Below, in pieces: positions 1 to 8,391 of a stretch of DNA of 38,878 nt. The DNA comes from Chara braunii (lineage: Eukaryota > Streptophyta > Charophyceae > Charales > Characeae): NCBI GenBank assembly GCA_003427395.1, contig BFEA01000162.1:106991-145868 (forward strand). The letters are read 5' to 3'. The notes beneath the pieces were generated by a model. It had not been told where the DNA came from. It searched no databases and worked only from the letters and a program-made list of their open reading frames with translations. The position numbers and the translations under genes were made by a program. Positions within the stretch are counted from its first letter, which is position 1; the number at the start of each line of letters is the position of its first letter.

Positions 1-2592
1 GATGATCTGTTAGATAGAGTGCAAGGGTGTCGGTACTTCAGTAAAATAGATTTGAAGTCCGGGTACCATCAGATTGCAATCCAGCCCGAGGATCAACACA
101 AAACCGCATTTCAGACCAGGTACGGTCTATACGAGTTTGTGGTGATGCCTTTTGGTCTTTGCAATGCTCCTGGCACCTTTCAACACGCTATGAATCGGAT
201 ATTCCATGACTACTTGGATAAGTTTGTCGTCGTGTACCTCGATGACATAGTTATTTTTAGTAAGACTGTCGAGGAATACGTAGCACACTTAGACAAAGTT
301 CTCAGTCTCCTGCGACAGCACCAGTTCAAGATCAATGGTGAAAAGTGCGAGTTTGGCCGCACCCGTATCTTGTACTTGGGTCATGAGATCTCCGCGGAAG
401 GGTTGAAGCCCGATGACGGGAAGGTGGCCAACATTCGTGATTGGCCACGTCCGCAGTCTGTGACTGAGATGAGATCTTTCTTACGAATGACAGGCTACTA
501 TAGGACTTTCGTTAAAAACTACATCATAGTGGCCGCTCCTTTGACTGATCTGACCCGCCTTGACACCCCTTGGGAGTGGACAGATAAGTGCGAGGCTACT
601 TTCAGACATCTGAAGCATGCATTGACGCACTATGAAGTCTTGAAACTTCGTGATCCTGATAAGCCGTTTATAGTCACAACGGATGCCAGCCAATATGGCA
701 TTGGCGCCGTGCTTGCGCAGCAGGAGGGGCCAAAGTTGAGACCTGTTGAGTACATGTCCAAGAAAATGCCGTCTCAGAAGTTGGCTAAGTCCACTTATGA
801 GAAGGAACTTTATGCGGTGTACAAGGCTCTCACCCATTGGAGACACTACCTCCTTGGGCGGTTCTTCATCCTCCGGACTGATCATCAGACCCTGAGATGG
901 ATGAGAACACAGTCGGTACTCTCTGACGCTCTTAAGCGTTGGATCGAAGTCATTGAGCAATATGACTTTGACCCTCAGTATCTCAAAGGGGAGTACAACA
1001 TGGTTGTTGATGCCTTGTCGCGCAGACCGGACTTCTCAGGTGCGCTGATTACTGAGTTCGATCTTACGGACAACGTTACTCAGTCTTTGGTGGAAGCCTA
1101 TCGTCAGGACCAGTTTATGTCTGAGATCATACGCAGACTTGAGGCGACGGATAAGAAGACCGCCGAGTTTGAGTTGGTCAATGGATTGTTGTTCCTAGAG
1201 AAGGCAGGGAATAAACGCTTGTGCGTTCCAAATAGCGAGTCTTTGCGTAGTTTGTTTTTAGGCGAGTGTCATGATGCCACCGGCCATTTTGGGTACAAGA
1301 AGACCGCAGCCAACTTGCTGCAGCGGTTCTGGTGGCCCACGATGATGAAAGATGCACAGCTGTACGTGGAAACTTGTCAAGTATGCCAGAGAGACAAGCC
1401 CCGTACTCAGGCTCCTCTTGGGCTGCTCAAGCCCCTTCTGATTCCGGAAAGACCGGGTGAAAGTTTATCCATGGACTTCATGGATACGCTGGTCACCAGC
1501 AAGAGTGGGATGAGACAGATCTTTGTCATCGTGGATAGGTTTAGTAAGTTTGCTAGATTAATAGCTATGCCAGAAACAGCAAAGACCGAANACNTGATCA
1601 GGCTATTTAAAGAAAATTGGGTTAGAGACTTTGGACTGCCGAAGTCTATAGTCAGTGACAGGGACGTCAGGTTCACGAGTGAATTATGGAAGGCCGCTGC
1701 AGCTGAACAAGGAACTCAACTGCAGATGACTTCTGGAAATCATCCAGAAGCTAATGGCCAGGCTGAACAAATGAACCGCGCTGTGCAACACCTGTTGAGG
1801 CACTACATCAAGCCCAATCAGGTAGACTGGGACGAAAAGCTTGCTCTAGTCACTAGCCTATATAACAACGCTGTGCACAGTGCTACAGGGACAAGTCCTA
1901 ACAGTCTACAACTGACATTCAAGCCTAGACTGCCCTTAGATTTCCTACTTCCAGACAACCAGCCAACTGCTACACCGGGCACTCTGGAGTTCGCCTATAG
2001 ATATGAACAGAAGATGCAGGAGGCTGTAGAACACATGCAGAAGGCACAGGCAGCAATGATAGAGTCTGAAAATAGACACCGCCGCCCTTCTACATTTCAG
2101 GTAGGGGACAGAGTCTGGGTCAAATCTTCAGAACTGGGACAGGAGTTCGGGATATCCCGCAAACTCATGCCTCAGTACTTTGGACCTTGGGAAGTGTTAG
2201 ACATAGTAGGGACAAATCCTGATGGTCCATCATATGTCATCCGTACCCCTGGTCATCTCATAACTTACCCAGTCTTTCACGCCTCTAAGCTCGCTGCATC
2301 CAAGGAAACTGATCAGTTTCCCTCTCGTNGATCCATGCTGCCCCCAACCATGGACGGAGAAGTCGACATCGATGATATCGTTGACCACAGGGAGATGCCT
2401 GTTCAAAAGCCTCCAGGAAGGGGACGTCCTCCAAAGCCAAAGCTGCAGTTCCGAGTCCACTTCAGACATCATACAGATCCAAAGGAGAACCGCTGGTTTA
2501 CTCGGGAGGAACTGATGCAGACCGCTTCTCAAATNGTTGCCCGCTATGAGAAGGATGTACTGAAAGGAAAGCGCCAGATGGCTACAGATTGA
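1..2592 (+). CDS. pol: Element A: Ty3/Gypsy chromovirus Pol, 5'-truncated (RT-RNase H-integrase-chromodomain-like)
   Basis: This is the C-terminal part of a retrotransposon polyprotein that copies element RNA into DNA and integrates it. The frame is already open at base 1, so the RT N-terminus lies outside the window. Visible in order: RT with SGYHQ and the YLDD catalytic box (nt 235-246); RNase H with TTDAS (Asp near 682); the integrase HHCC finger (about 1270-1392, ending CQVC); the integrase DDE core (Asp 1474, Asp 1657 in SDRD, Glu 1765 in HPEANGQAEQ); a GPW/GPY-type C-terminal motif (about 2176-2192); and a chromodomain-like tail (about 2350-2560) with DIDDIVDHRE and a terminal W-x-REEL. 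The frame has no stop codon, but four Ns give ambiguous residues (1591, 1594, 2329, 2535). Of the four elements it has the best preserved Pol segment. It stands next to the 5' LTR of element B in the same orientation. Confidence 0.93.
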   Translation, partial: DDLLDRVQGCRYFSKIDLKSGYHQIAIQPEDQHKTAFQTRYGLYEFVVMPFGLCNAPGTFQHAMNRIFHDYLDKFVVVYLDDIVIFSKTVEEYVAHLDKVLSLLRQHQFKINGEKCEFGRTRILYLGHEISAEGLKPDDGKVANIRDWPRPQSVTEMRSFLRMTGYYRTFVKNYIIVAAPLTDLTRLDTPWEWTDKCEATFRHLKHALTHYEVLKLRDPDKPFIVTTDASQYGIGAVLAQQEGPKLRPVEYMSKKMPSQKLAKSTYEKELYAVYKALTHWRHYLLGRFFILRTDHQTLRWMRTQSVLSDALKRWIEVIEQYDFDPQYLKGEYNMVVDALSRRPDFSGALITEFDLTDNVTQSLVEAYRQDQFMSEIIRRLEATDKKTAEFELVNGLLFLEKAGNKRLCVPNSESLRSLFLGECHDATGHFGYKKTAANLLQRFWWPTMMKDAQLYVETCQVCQRDKPRTQAPLGLLKPLLIPERPGESLSMDFMDTLVTSKSGMRQIFVIVDRFSKFARLIAMPETAKTEXXIRLFKENWVRDFGLPKSIVSDRDVRFTSELWKAAAAEQGTQLQMTSGNHPEANGQAEQMNRAVQHLLRHYIKPNQVDWDEKLALVTSLYNNAVHSATGTSPNSLQLTFKPRLPLDFLLPDNQPTATPGTLEFAYRYEQKMQEAVEHMQKAQAAMIESENRHRRPSTFQVGDRVWVKSSELGQEFGISRKLMPQYFGPWEVLDIVGTNPDGPSYVIRTPGHLITYPVFHASKLAASKETDQFPSRXSMLPPTMDGEVDIDDIVDHREMPVQKPPGRGRPPKPKLQFRVHFRHHTDPKENRWFTREELMQTASQXVARYEKDVLKGKRQMATD

Positions 2593-3552
2593 TCTTCGAA
2601 GAGGACTAACGAAGATATGGAGGACGGAATGCGAGGCTACGCCCGCTTAGCCCCTACGGGGCCCTATCTGCAACAAGGTCGGCCGCCCTAAGTGAAGGCA
2701 GGCACGACAGGCCCTTCGGGTCTCATTCTTCAGGGTACCCCGCAACGGGGAAATTCAGACAGTTGCGTTGCGCCAGTTGGTTGAATGAATCCAGGCCCTG
2801 GGCCGCCTGCATAAATGAATGTGAAGCAGGACCTGGGATGGATACGGGTACCGGGCCAAACACAGGCCGAAAGCAGTTGGGCGCATGCAACCACTTCAGG
2901 CCCAAGGCCTGCTCTCTTCGTGACTGGGCCTGTGCCTACCGGGGCCTACCGGAAGCTTCCTGGACTGGACGCAGGCAGGCCACTTCGATATAGGGAAGGG
3001 CCTGCCTCCTCATTCGGCATTCGGGTGCTGGCTGCATGCTGCGTGAGCGCTGTTGCGCAATCCGCTGGCTGGCTGGCACTCACGCTCTCACGGGCGAGTA
3101 GGAGGGAGCACGCAGCCATAGCCAAGTTGTGCTGCTGTATGCTAGGTGAAGCGCAGGGTGGTCTTAGGGGTGCTAGTGGCATCTGTGCGGTGTGGATCGG
3201 GGTTGTGAGTGTTACGAGAGACATACCTGGTGCTGAAGCTTGCGACATTGGTCGACATATGCTCGTACTTCGGGAACGCTGTTGATGTCATCATTCTGCT
3301 TCGTAGTATAGGTTAGATAGGATCTGCCACCTGTAGTCTGGGCGCCGAGCGCCAATAGGATATCAACTCTGGTTCGTAGTTGATGATGATGGGACTACTT
3401 CAGCATTGTCAATTTTGAACTCTTGGTGTGTTCTTATTTGGTGTATNTCGTGATGCCAGTCTGCTGTGGTTCGAGGTCAAGACTATCAGGGCTCATATGT
3501 ATGATGTTGTTTGATTGCTGAAGTTCGCTAATGCTCATCTTCCTTGCAATTA
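2593..3552 (+). other. Element A 3' flank: probable PPT and 3' LTR remnant, cut off by element B
   Basis: This 960-bp stretch has no credible gene. A purine-rich run at about 2614-2629 is followed by TG at 2630, which would suit a polypurine tract and LTR start, but no second LTR copy is in the window to prove it. The sequence is GC-rich with many GGCC/GGGCC palindromes (about 2640-2950) and then becomes ordinary. The 5' LTR of element B begins at 3553 with no recognisable target duplication. Small ORFs here have no family signature and look accidental. Confidence 0.45.
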
Positions 3553-3842
3553 TGTTACAGTTCTCAAAATTCCTAAATTGGCATCTTGATACACACATGG
3601 CATATTTAATTTAATTCTCATTATCTGCATTACCATTGTTATTCCGAATCACAATTAAAGATTCCTAAGACCGGGGTCCGGCGAAGACCGCAATTGAAGA
3701 GTCTCGCTCGAAGCCGGACGCACACAACATGAATGGATTTGCATTATTTAATTTTATTTATTGCAATCACTTACAAAATCCTGCGTGACAACCTGTTGGC
3801 TTTCTGGTCGCCCGAAGAGGCTCGACTGGAAAAAGTGCGACA
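3553..3842 (+). repeat. 5' LTR of element B
   Basis: This is a 290-bp repeat, beginning TGTTACAG and ending GCGACA, that recurs at 22197-22486 with about 15 substitutions and no indels by eye. It contains an AT-rich TATA-like stretch (about 3601-3615, CATATTTAATTTAA) that could serve as core promoter, followed by a GC-rich segment (about 3670-3720) with mirrored CCGG/TCCGG motifs. It would carry the element promoter and polyadenylation signals. The sequence upstream of 3553 does not match that upstream of 22197, which fixes the left edge. Confidence 0.9.
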
Positions 3843-3845
3843 AAA

Positions 3846-3863
3846 ATGGCGCCGTTGCCGGGG
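3846..3863 (+). other. Primer binding site for tRNA-Asp
   Basis: TGGCGCCGTTGCCGGGGA is the exact complement of the 3' end of plant tRNA-Asp including CCA. It sits 3 bp after the 5' LTR, where minus-strand DNA synthesis is primed. The same primer is known from plant Athila/Tat-type Gypsy elements, whereas B's RT looks different from theirs. It is also the best evidence that the host is a streptophyte. Confidence 0.92.
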
Positions 3864-4180
3864 ACATGAAAAGATTTTCGTGTCCGGAACGAGCCTGGGT
3901 CATCATCATCATCTTTGAGCTTTGATTAGGGCGTGAGAACTTTTGATTATTTTGTGAGCTTCATATTAATTTTATTATTCTTATTTGAGTCTCGATTCTC
4001 TTGAGAATCACGACTGCTAACTGTGATTTATTTCTTCCTTGTGTGAGGTACCACACTGGATCGGGAAAGGAGATTGATATTATTGACTGGAGAGAATCGA
4101 GCTTGACACTAGGTATGCCCAATTATCGCCCAACACACTGAAGGGAATTGAAAGGAAGAGAGTAAGACGGATTGAGACAA
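3864..4180 (+). other. Element B untranslated leader
   Basis: This is the stretch between the primer binding site and the first accessory ORF. It has a CATCATCATCATC run at about 3900-3913 and several TTGAGAATC/TTGAGTCTC half-palindromes (about 3985-4010). No ORF of note was found. Confidence 0.5.
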
Positions 4181-4595
4181 ATGCTGGTCGACGGTGTTCT
4201 GAAAGAATTGTCTAGACTTACCACAAGAGGAATACTTCCTTACAGATATGAGGTTTGTTGGAGCTATCACTCTCGTGGCTCAACCATCTGTGTAGTGCTG
4301 ACTCACTTCTTGGAAGGAGATATGTATGATATCGGCCCATATGTGAAGGAAGGAGGCAACAATGATGGTGAAAATTTTAATTGGGTTATGGGAGATCGTG
4401 ATCCAATTTATCTATGATGAAAAGACATACCTGATCAAGCAAAAAAGGAAAGTGGAATGGGGTATAATGCCAGTAACATACAAGACTGTTTCAGTCCCTC
4501 CTATACCTGACAGCTATTGTGATGGGACTAACTGGCTGCCGATAATCGACATGGTATTGACAGGAGAGAAAAGAAACTGTGGTCATGAGAGCTGA
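4181..4595 (+). pseudogene. Element B accessory X domain, copy 1 (frameshifted)
   Basis: I do not recognise this as a known family. From the ATG at 4181 it reads PYRYEV (residues 20-25), a beta-rich core with CVVLTHF and GDMYDI, then PYVKEGG. A frameshift near 4370 moves the continuation to the next frame, where a helix-like segment (LWEIVIQF...KTYLIKQK) is followed by SVPPIPD and DGTNWLPII, ending with TGA before 4596. The same order of motifs occurs in copies at 4585, 5040 and 21345, so the reading across the frameshift is supported by comparison. It lies directly upstream of copy 2. The product would be a soluble protein of about 130 residues; function unknown. Confidence 0.6.
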
Positions 4596-5079
4596 AGAAA
4601 TTTCAGGAGAAGTAATCAGACAAAGAAGGTCAAATTTTGGCAGAGGTTCAGGTCCAAGTCAAGGGAACGTCGAATGTCTCCTAAGGTCGCTAAATACTCT
4701 AAGCAAGGGAGAGGCATTTCCATATGAAGTTGTCAGGTATGAGATGGTCGAGAGTGGATGGGAGCAGGAACGATTATATGTACTGACATTCTATTTCATA
4801 GACCTGGATGTGTATGATGTAAGGATTTATGTCCCAAAGGAAAGAAGTGCTGATGCAGTGTATGGGAGATGCTGGGGGTTTGCTGAGGAGGTAGTACTAA
4901 AAGAGAAAGAGAGGCTTGAGTGAGAGAACAAATGCTTCACAGGATCGACTCGACTCATTATTTTTGATGGACTCCCAGTCCCTCCTTTACCTGATATTAG
5001 TCTATCTAAAGACAATTGGTATGCCATGATAAAGTTTGCATGGAAAGTGAAGAGGGTCCAAGAAGAATACTCTCAGTAG
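4585..5079 (+). pseudogene. Element B accessory X domain, copy 2 (one internal stop)
   Basis: This is the second member of family X and has no recognised homologue. It opens with a basic, Ser/Gly-rich N-terminus (RQRRSNFGRGSG), followed by LNTLSKGEAFPYEVVRYEM, a beta-rich stretch (LYVLTFYF, VYDVRIYV), a helix with a central Trp (CWGFAEEVVLKEKERLE), an in-frame TGA at 4921-4923, and then in the same frame GLPVPPLPD and DNWYAMIK before TAG at 5077. The tail after TGA matches the tail of copy 1 (VPP.PD...NW...I), which implies the TGA is a mutation or a read-through point and that the ancestral protein was about 160 residues. Confidence 0.65.
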
Positions 5080-5336
5080 CCGGGATAACTACTGTGAGGG
5101 GTAAACTTTATGAGGTGATAAGGTGTGATAATCCTTTTGTGATCCTGAGGTATGAGACTTGTGAGAGAGGGCCCATAATATTTCACATCCAAGTGGTCAA
5201 ATTCCTGAGTACTGGCAGCCTGGACGTACGGATTTATTTACGAGCGGGCCTAGAAAAGGAAAATGACTACTTGAAGTGTCAGACATGTGCTTATATTAGT
5301 CTCATAAGAACCAAGGAGTGGCTTGAAAAGTTATAG
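5040..5336 (+). CDS. Element B accessory X domain, copy 3
   Basis: This is the third tandem member of family X. The chosen ATG (5040) overlaps the end of copy 2 in another frame. It reads VRGKLYEVIR, VILRYETCERG, then a beta-rich core (IIFHIQVVKF, GSLDVRIYL) and a terminal helix with Trp (TKEWLEKL), ending at TAG 5334-5336. After the stop the same frame continues with DRLPELSIAKGF, a weak echo of the VPP.PD tail, so the C-terminus may have been lost to a nonsense change. It keeps the D[IV]R.Y[VL] core shared by copies 1, 2 and 4. Function unknown. Confidence 0.6.
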   Translation: MESEEGPRRILSVAGITTVRGKLYEVIRCDNPFVILRYETCERGPIIFHIQVVKFLSTGSLDVRIYLRAGLEKENDYLKCQTCAYISLIRTKEWLEKL

Positions 5337-5425
5337 AAAAAAGTAACCTGGGGGAAAAAAGTAAGACAATTTGATAGGCTTCCCGAGTTATCAATTGCTA
5401 AGGGATTTGAGGCAGGAGAGATTGG

Positions 5426-5587
5426 ATGCCTCTGTTGGAAGCTATTGCTGAGATTGGTAGAGCAAGAGAAAAAGACTCCACTGTGATGATAAAATCCCTA
5501 CTTTTGAGTACCTTTGAACACAGATTCGAGATCCCTGGTTATGTCCAACCTGAGATCTACCTTTCAGATATTGTTTATGATGCTTAA
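5426..5587 (+). CDS. Small hypothetical ORF between X and Y genes of element B
   Basis: This short ORF of 53 codons starts MPLLEAIAEIGRA and ends LSDIVYDA, two bases before the start of the Y1 gene. Its amino-acid mix is normal and it has no low-complexity tract. I do not recognise it. It could be a real small protein, the displaced N-terminus of Y1, or chance. Confidence 0.3.
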   Translation: MPLLEAIAEIGRAREKDSTVMIKSLLLSTFEHRFEIPGYVQPEIYLSDIVYDA

Positions 5588-5589
5588 CA

Positions 5590-5880
5590 ATGCCCAACTT
5601 GACTGAACAGCTGACACTGGGAGTTGTGTTGGAAGGTAGAATAGTCAAGGTAGAGGGGACTCTTCGGATCTCAGACAAAAATCTTTCTACCCTAGATGAG
5701 TTTGAACTTTTGCAGCCTTTCTTAGATCGCATGAGAGATTCTGCCTTGAGAATTATCACTGACCAGACTGAGATAAGCTATCTGTTAAAGGTGGTGAAAG
5801 TGGGAACTACTGAGAGAGTATCATATCATACTTTTCAGGAACGGGTCTCTCTTGCAAGAAGGATCAGTAGTGGGCTGTAA
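5590..5880 (+). CDS. Element B accessory Y domain, copy 1
   Basis: This 96-residue ORF is of an unrecognised family. Its second half reads ELLQPFLDRMRDSALRIITD, then QTEISYLLKVV and a terminal segment SLARRI. The neighbouring ORF at 5884 aligns over E-[LV]-[LI]-x-x-[FY]-[LI]-x-R-[ML]-R-x-x-AL-x-[LI]-IT-x-Q, so the two are a tandem duplication. Related ORFs lie at 19711 and 20671 near the other end of the element. Its TAA is followed by one codon and then the ATG of copy 2 in the same frame, which suggests either coupled ORFs or an ancestral two-domain protein. Predicted as helix, two or three strands, helix; cytosolic, with no signal peptide or membrane segment. Confidence 0.65.
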   Translation: MPNLTEQLTLGVVLEGRIVKVEGTLRISDKNLSTLDEFELLQPFLDRMRDSALRIITDQTEISYLLKVVKVGTTERVSYHTFQERVSLARRISSGL

Positions 5881-5883
5881 ACA

Positions 5884-6150
5884 ATGCAATTTGATTATGA
5901 GATTATAGACCTGACTCAATATTTTATGATTCGAGGTACTACAAAGGTGTATGACAGAAGACTGAGTAGGGATGATGATAGAGAGGTGATTAAAGATTAC
6001 ATTGGGAGACTGAGAAGGATTGCACTGCCCTTGATCACTACCCAATCAATTATTGCGTATACTCTATATATACAGAACTCTCAGGGGGTAGAGCAGAGAA
6101 GAGAAGAGAGAAACGAGTCTGTATCTCTTGGGAGAAGAGTGAGAGATTGA
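5884..6150 (+). CDS. Element B accessory Y domain, copy 2
   Basis: This 88-residue ORF is homologous to the preceding one: EVIKDYIGRLRRIALPLITT, then QSIIAYTLYIQNSQG, ending in a charged, Arg/Glu-rich tail with SLGRRVRD. It is in the same frame as both Y1 and gag: the stop at 6148 is the only one between it and the gag ATG at 6211. This ordering suggests the products were translated from one genomic RNA, possibly as part of a Gag-linked polyprotein in the ancestor. Function unknown. Confidence 0.65.
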   Translation: MQFDYEIIDLTQYFMIRGTTKVYDRRLSRDDDREVIKDYIGRLRRIALPLITTQSIIAYTLYIQNSQGVEQRREERNESVSLGRRVRD

Positions 6151-6210
6151 AGGGCAGAGAAGAAAAAAATAAGAGTGACAGAAAGAGAAGAGAATATCCG
6201 GGAAAGGTCT

Positions 6211-7446
6211 ATGGTCAAAATGGCAGGGCGAGGGAGGCCAAGTACATCAGCAGGGACCAATGAAGAGGCCTTGGTTGGGGTTATACGGGAACTGTTCGAG
6301 AGAGTAGACACTATAAAAGGAGGGTCAGACATTGCAAGAGCAAAGAGGCCAGATGAGAGAATTCCCTGCTTCAGAGGACCCCAAGTTAATGACTTTCTGG
6401 ACGAGTATGAGTTATTTGGGCTCAGTTATGGCTGGACAGATAAGCAACGACTAAAGCACCTTCTATCTTATTGTGATACTGACTCAAGACTGACCGTTCA
6501 GGAACTAATGGAAGGTGTCACTACATGGGAAGAGGTCAAGGAGGGACTGAAAAAGAAATTTGAGAAAGATTCAGTTTCAACCACAACTAAGGACTTACTC
6601 AACATCAGAAGAGCTAAATATGACACTTTCAATGTTTTTCTTCAGACTTTTATCCGAACAGCAAGAAGAATTCCATATTTGGATGAAGCTCGGAGATGCC
6701 ATATATTTTTGACGAATTTTACTGACACTGAAAGGCAAATAGTTCTTAATCAAGCTCAGCACTATCCTCTTAGATGGGACGAAATGGTAGCAATCATAAG
6801 AACTCTACCTACTGTCTCCCATAAGAAATGGTCACTGGATCAGATCAGTACTTTGGCCAAGGATTGGGAGACTGAGAATGGAATGAACAGAGGAAGCAAT
6901 CTGACTGCTGAGAATATTCTTCAAAAGGTGATAACTAACTTTATGCCTGCAAGGCCTGCAACGCATTCTGTGGATGACAGAGGAAAGAAAAAGGCTGAAA
7001 GTGAGGAAGATGGCGACGATGATAATGACAACGAAAATTATGGTAAAAAGGGGGATTCGTCTAGATTCAAAAGGAATGGAAAAAATGGTGATGGAGGAAA
7101 CAGAGAGAGGAGAAAATATGATGAGCGTCCTAAGAGGAGTTTTACTTGCTACTATTGTGGCGAAGGGGGTCATACTACCACTTATTGCAAGCCTCTTGAG
7201 GAGGATGTAAGGAGTGGGGTGGCAAAGAAAGATGCAATGGGCCATGTCTGTGATAGTTCATGGAATAAGTTGGATCCCAAACATCCAGGAGGTATGAGGC
7301 TTCTTGCTCTTAAACATGATGAAAAGATGAAGATTAAGAAAAAGAGAAAGGTCAATGTGAATGTTCACTTCCTCATTGGAGACTTGCCTAATGAGCTAGT
7401 ACAAAGAGCAAATGATTCACATACCACGATTGAGCTGTCTCTGTAG
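6211..7446 (+). CDS. gag: Element B Gag (capsid-nucleocapsid)
   Basis: Gag builds the virus-like particle and packages element RNA. The frame is open from 6151. ATGs at 6211 and 6220 are candidate starts; the second has the better context (AAAATGG). A retrotransposon-type Gag domain covers roughly residues 50-230 (CFRGPQVNDFLDEYELF, then WTDKQRLKHLL and W-E-E-V-K). An acidic/basic low-complexity linker follows, and a single CCHC zinc knuckle (CYYC-GEGG-H-TTTY-C) at about nt 7150-7190. A protein of about 410 residues is normal for the family. The TAG at 7444 ends it, and the same frame continues into protease without a shift. The sequence is AG-rich and poor in CpG. Confidence 0.85.
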   Translation: MVKMAGRGRPSTSAGTNEEALVGVIRELFERVDTIKGGSDIARAKRPDERIPCFRGPQVNDFLDEYELFGLSYGWTDKQRLKHLLSYCDTDSRLTVQELMEGVTTWEEVKEGLKKKFEKDSVSTTTKDLLNIRRAKYDTFNVFLQTFIRTARRIPYLDEARRCHIFLTNFTDTERQIVLNQAQHYPLRWDEMVAIIRTLPTVSHKKWSLDQISTLAKDWETENGMNRGSNLTAENILQKVITNFMPARPATHSVDDRGKKKAESEEDGDDDNDNENYGKKGDSSRFKRNGKNGDGGNRERRKYDERPKRSFTCYYCGEGGHTTTYCKPLEEDVRSGVAKKDAMGHVCDSSWNKLDPKHPGGMRLLALKHDEKMKIKKKRKVNVNVHFLIGDLPNELVQRANDSHTTIELSL

Positions 7447-8391
7447 TCCTTAGCATTGATAGAATGTGAGCCTAGCGAGACATCTACAAGTGAGTCTCCA
7501 CTGGGAGGGAATCCTACTTCTCAGAATCCTTCTGAATTAGTAGAGTCCTCTTCCAATGAAATGGCTCATCTCCTGGCTAACATGATATCGTTCCATGGTG
7601 ATCTACCCCCAGAACTTATCATGGAACCCAGTGTCAGGGTTGGTGAAGTGAGGAACCACCAAACCCGTATGACACCTCAAATGATAGAAGAAAAGGAAAG
7701 AAAGAACGTTGAGGAGTCACTTATTAATATCCTTGATGACCCTGAACAGGAACGTTCGTAGGAAAAGAATGAACAAGGGAGAAAGAAAAAATTCATTCTC
7801 AAGAGTGATCTGGATGATGAGACTGTGATTTCTGACGTAATTGTTAAAATGCTGGAAGAAACGGAAGTGACATTGTCTTTCAAGGAAGCAATGACGCTGG
7901 CACCTAAACTAAGAGAAGAGTTGAAGAAGTTAATTGAGAAGAAGAAATTGGAAGTTAATTATTTGGGGTCAGTCTTTCCCAACCAAGTGAATAGATCACT
8001 ACCAGGTTGCAAGATGAGATTTGCAACCATGGGTTGTGCGCACCTTACAATTTGCATTAATCAAGTGAAGATTCTAGCCCTGGTAGATTCTAGGGCAGAG
8101 ATGATACTTCTTTCACGAAGAACGATGAAATCATGTAATTTATCTATTGATAGACCTGCACAAAATGTACTGAGCAATATTGCAGGAGAGCTGTTCGTGG
8201 CAGGATTTATTGATAATTTGCCTATCAGGGTTGGGACAATGACTGTGGAGTTACTGGGTTTTGTAGTGCCGGATCTGGACCATGACTGTATATTGGGAAC
8301 TCCATTCTTGCATAGGATGGAGGCGGTCCAATTTTTCAGTCATGAGGGGTCATCTTGGATCAGTCTACAGGACCCCGAGACTGCTCAATAG
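7447..8391 (+). pseudogene. Element B linker and retropepsin (protease), inactivated
   Basis: The frame is continuous with gag. It is broken by TAG at 7759 and ends at TAG 8389. After an acidic linker, the aspartic protease fold appears at about 8020-8390: LALVDS at the active site (Asp codon 8086-8088), a hydrophobic flap region and the conserved CILGTPFL near 8290. The catalytic D-[ST]-G triplet reads DSR because codon 8092-8094 is AGG, one G-to-A step from GGG. This would abolish activity. A retropepsin would normally cleave Gag-Pol in the particle. Confidence 0.72.

Noticed and set aside
2815-3285. A 156-codon ORF after element A Pol
   Set aside because: It overlaps frames on both strands and has no motif; the region looks like LTR/UTR sequence rich in GGCC palindromes.
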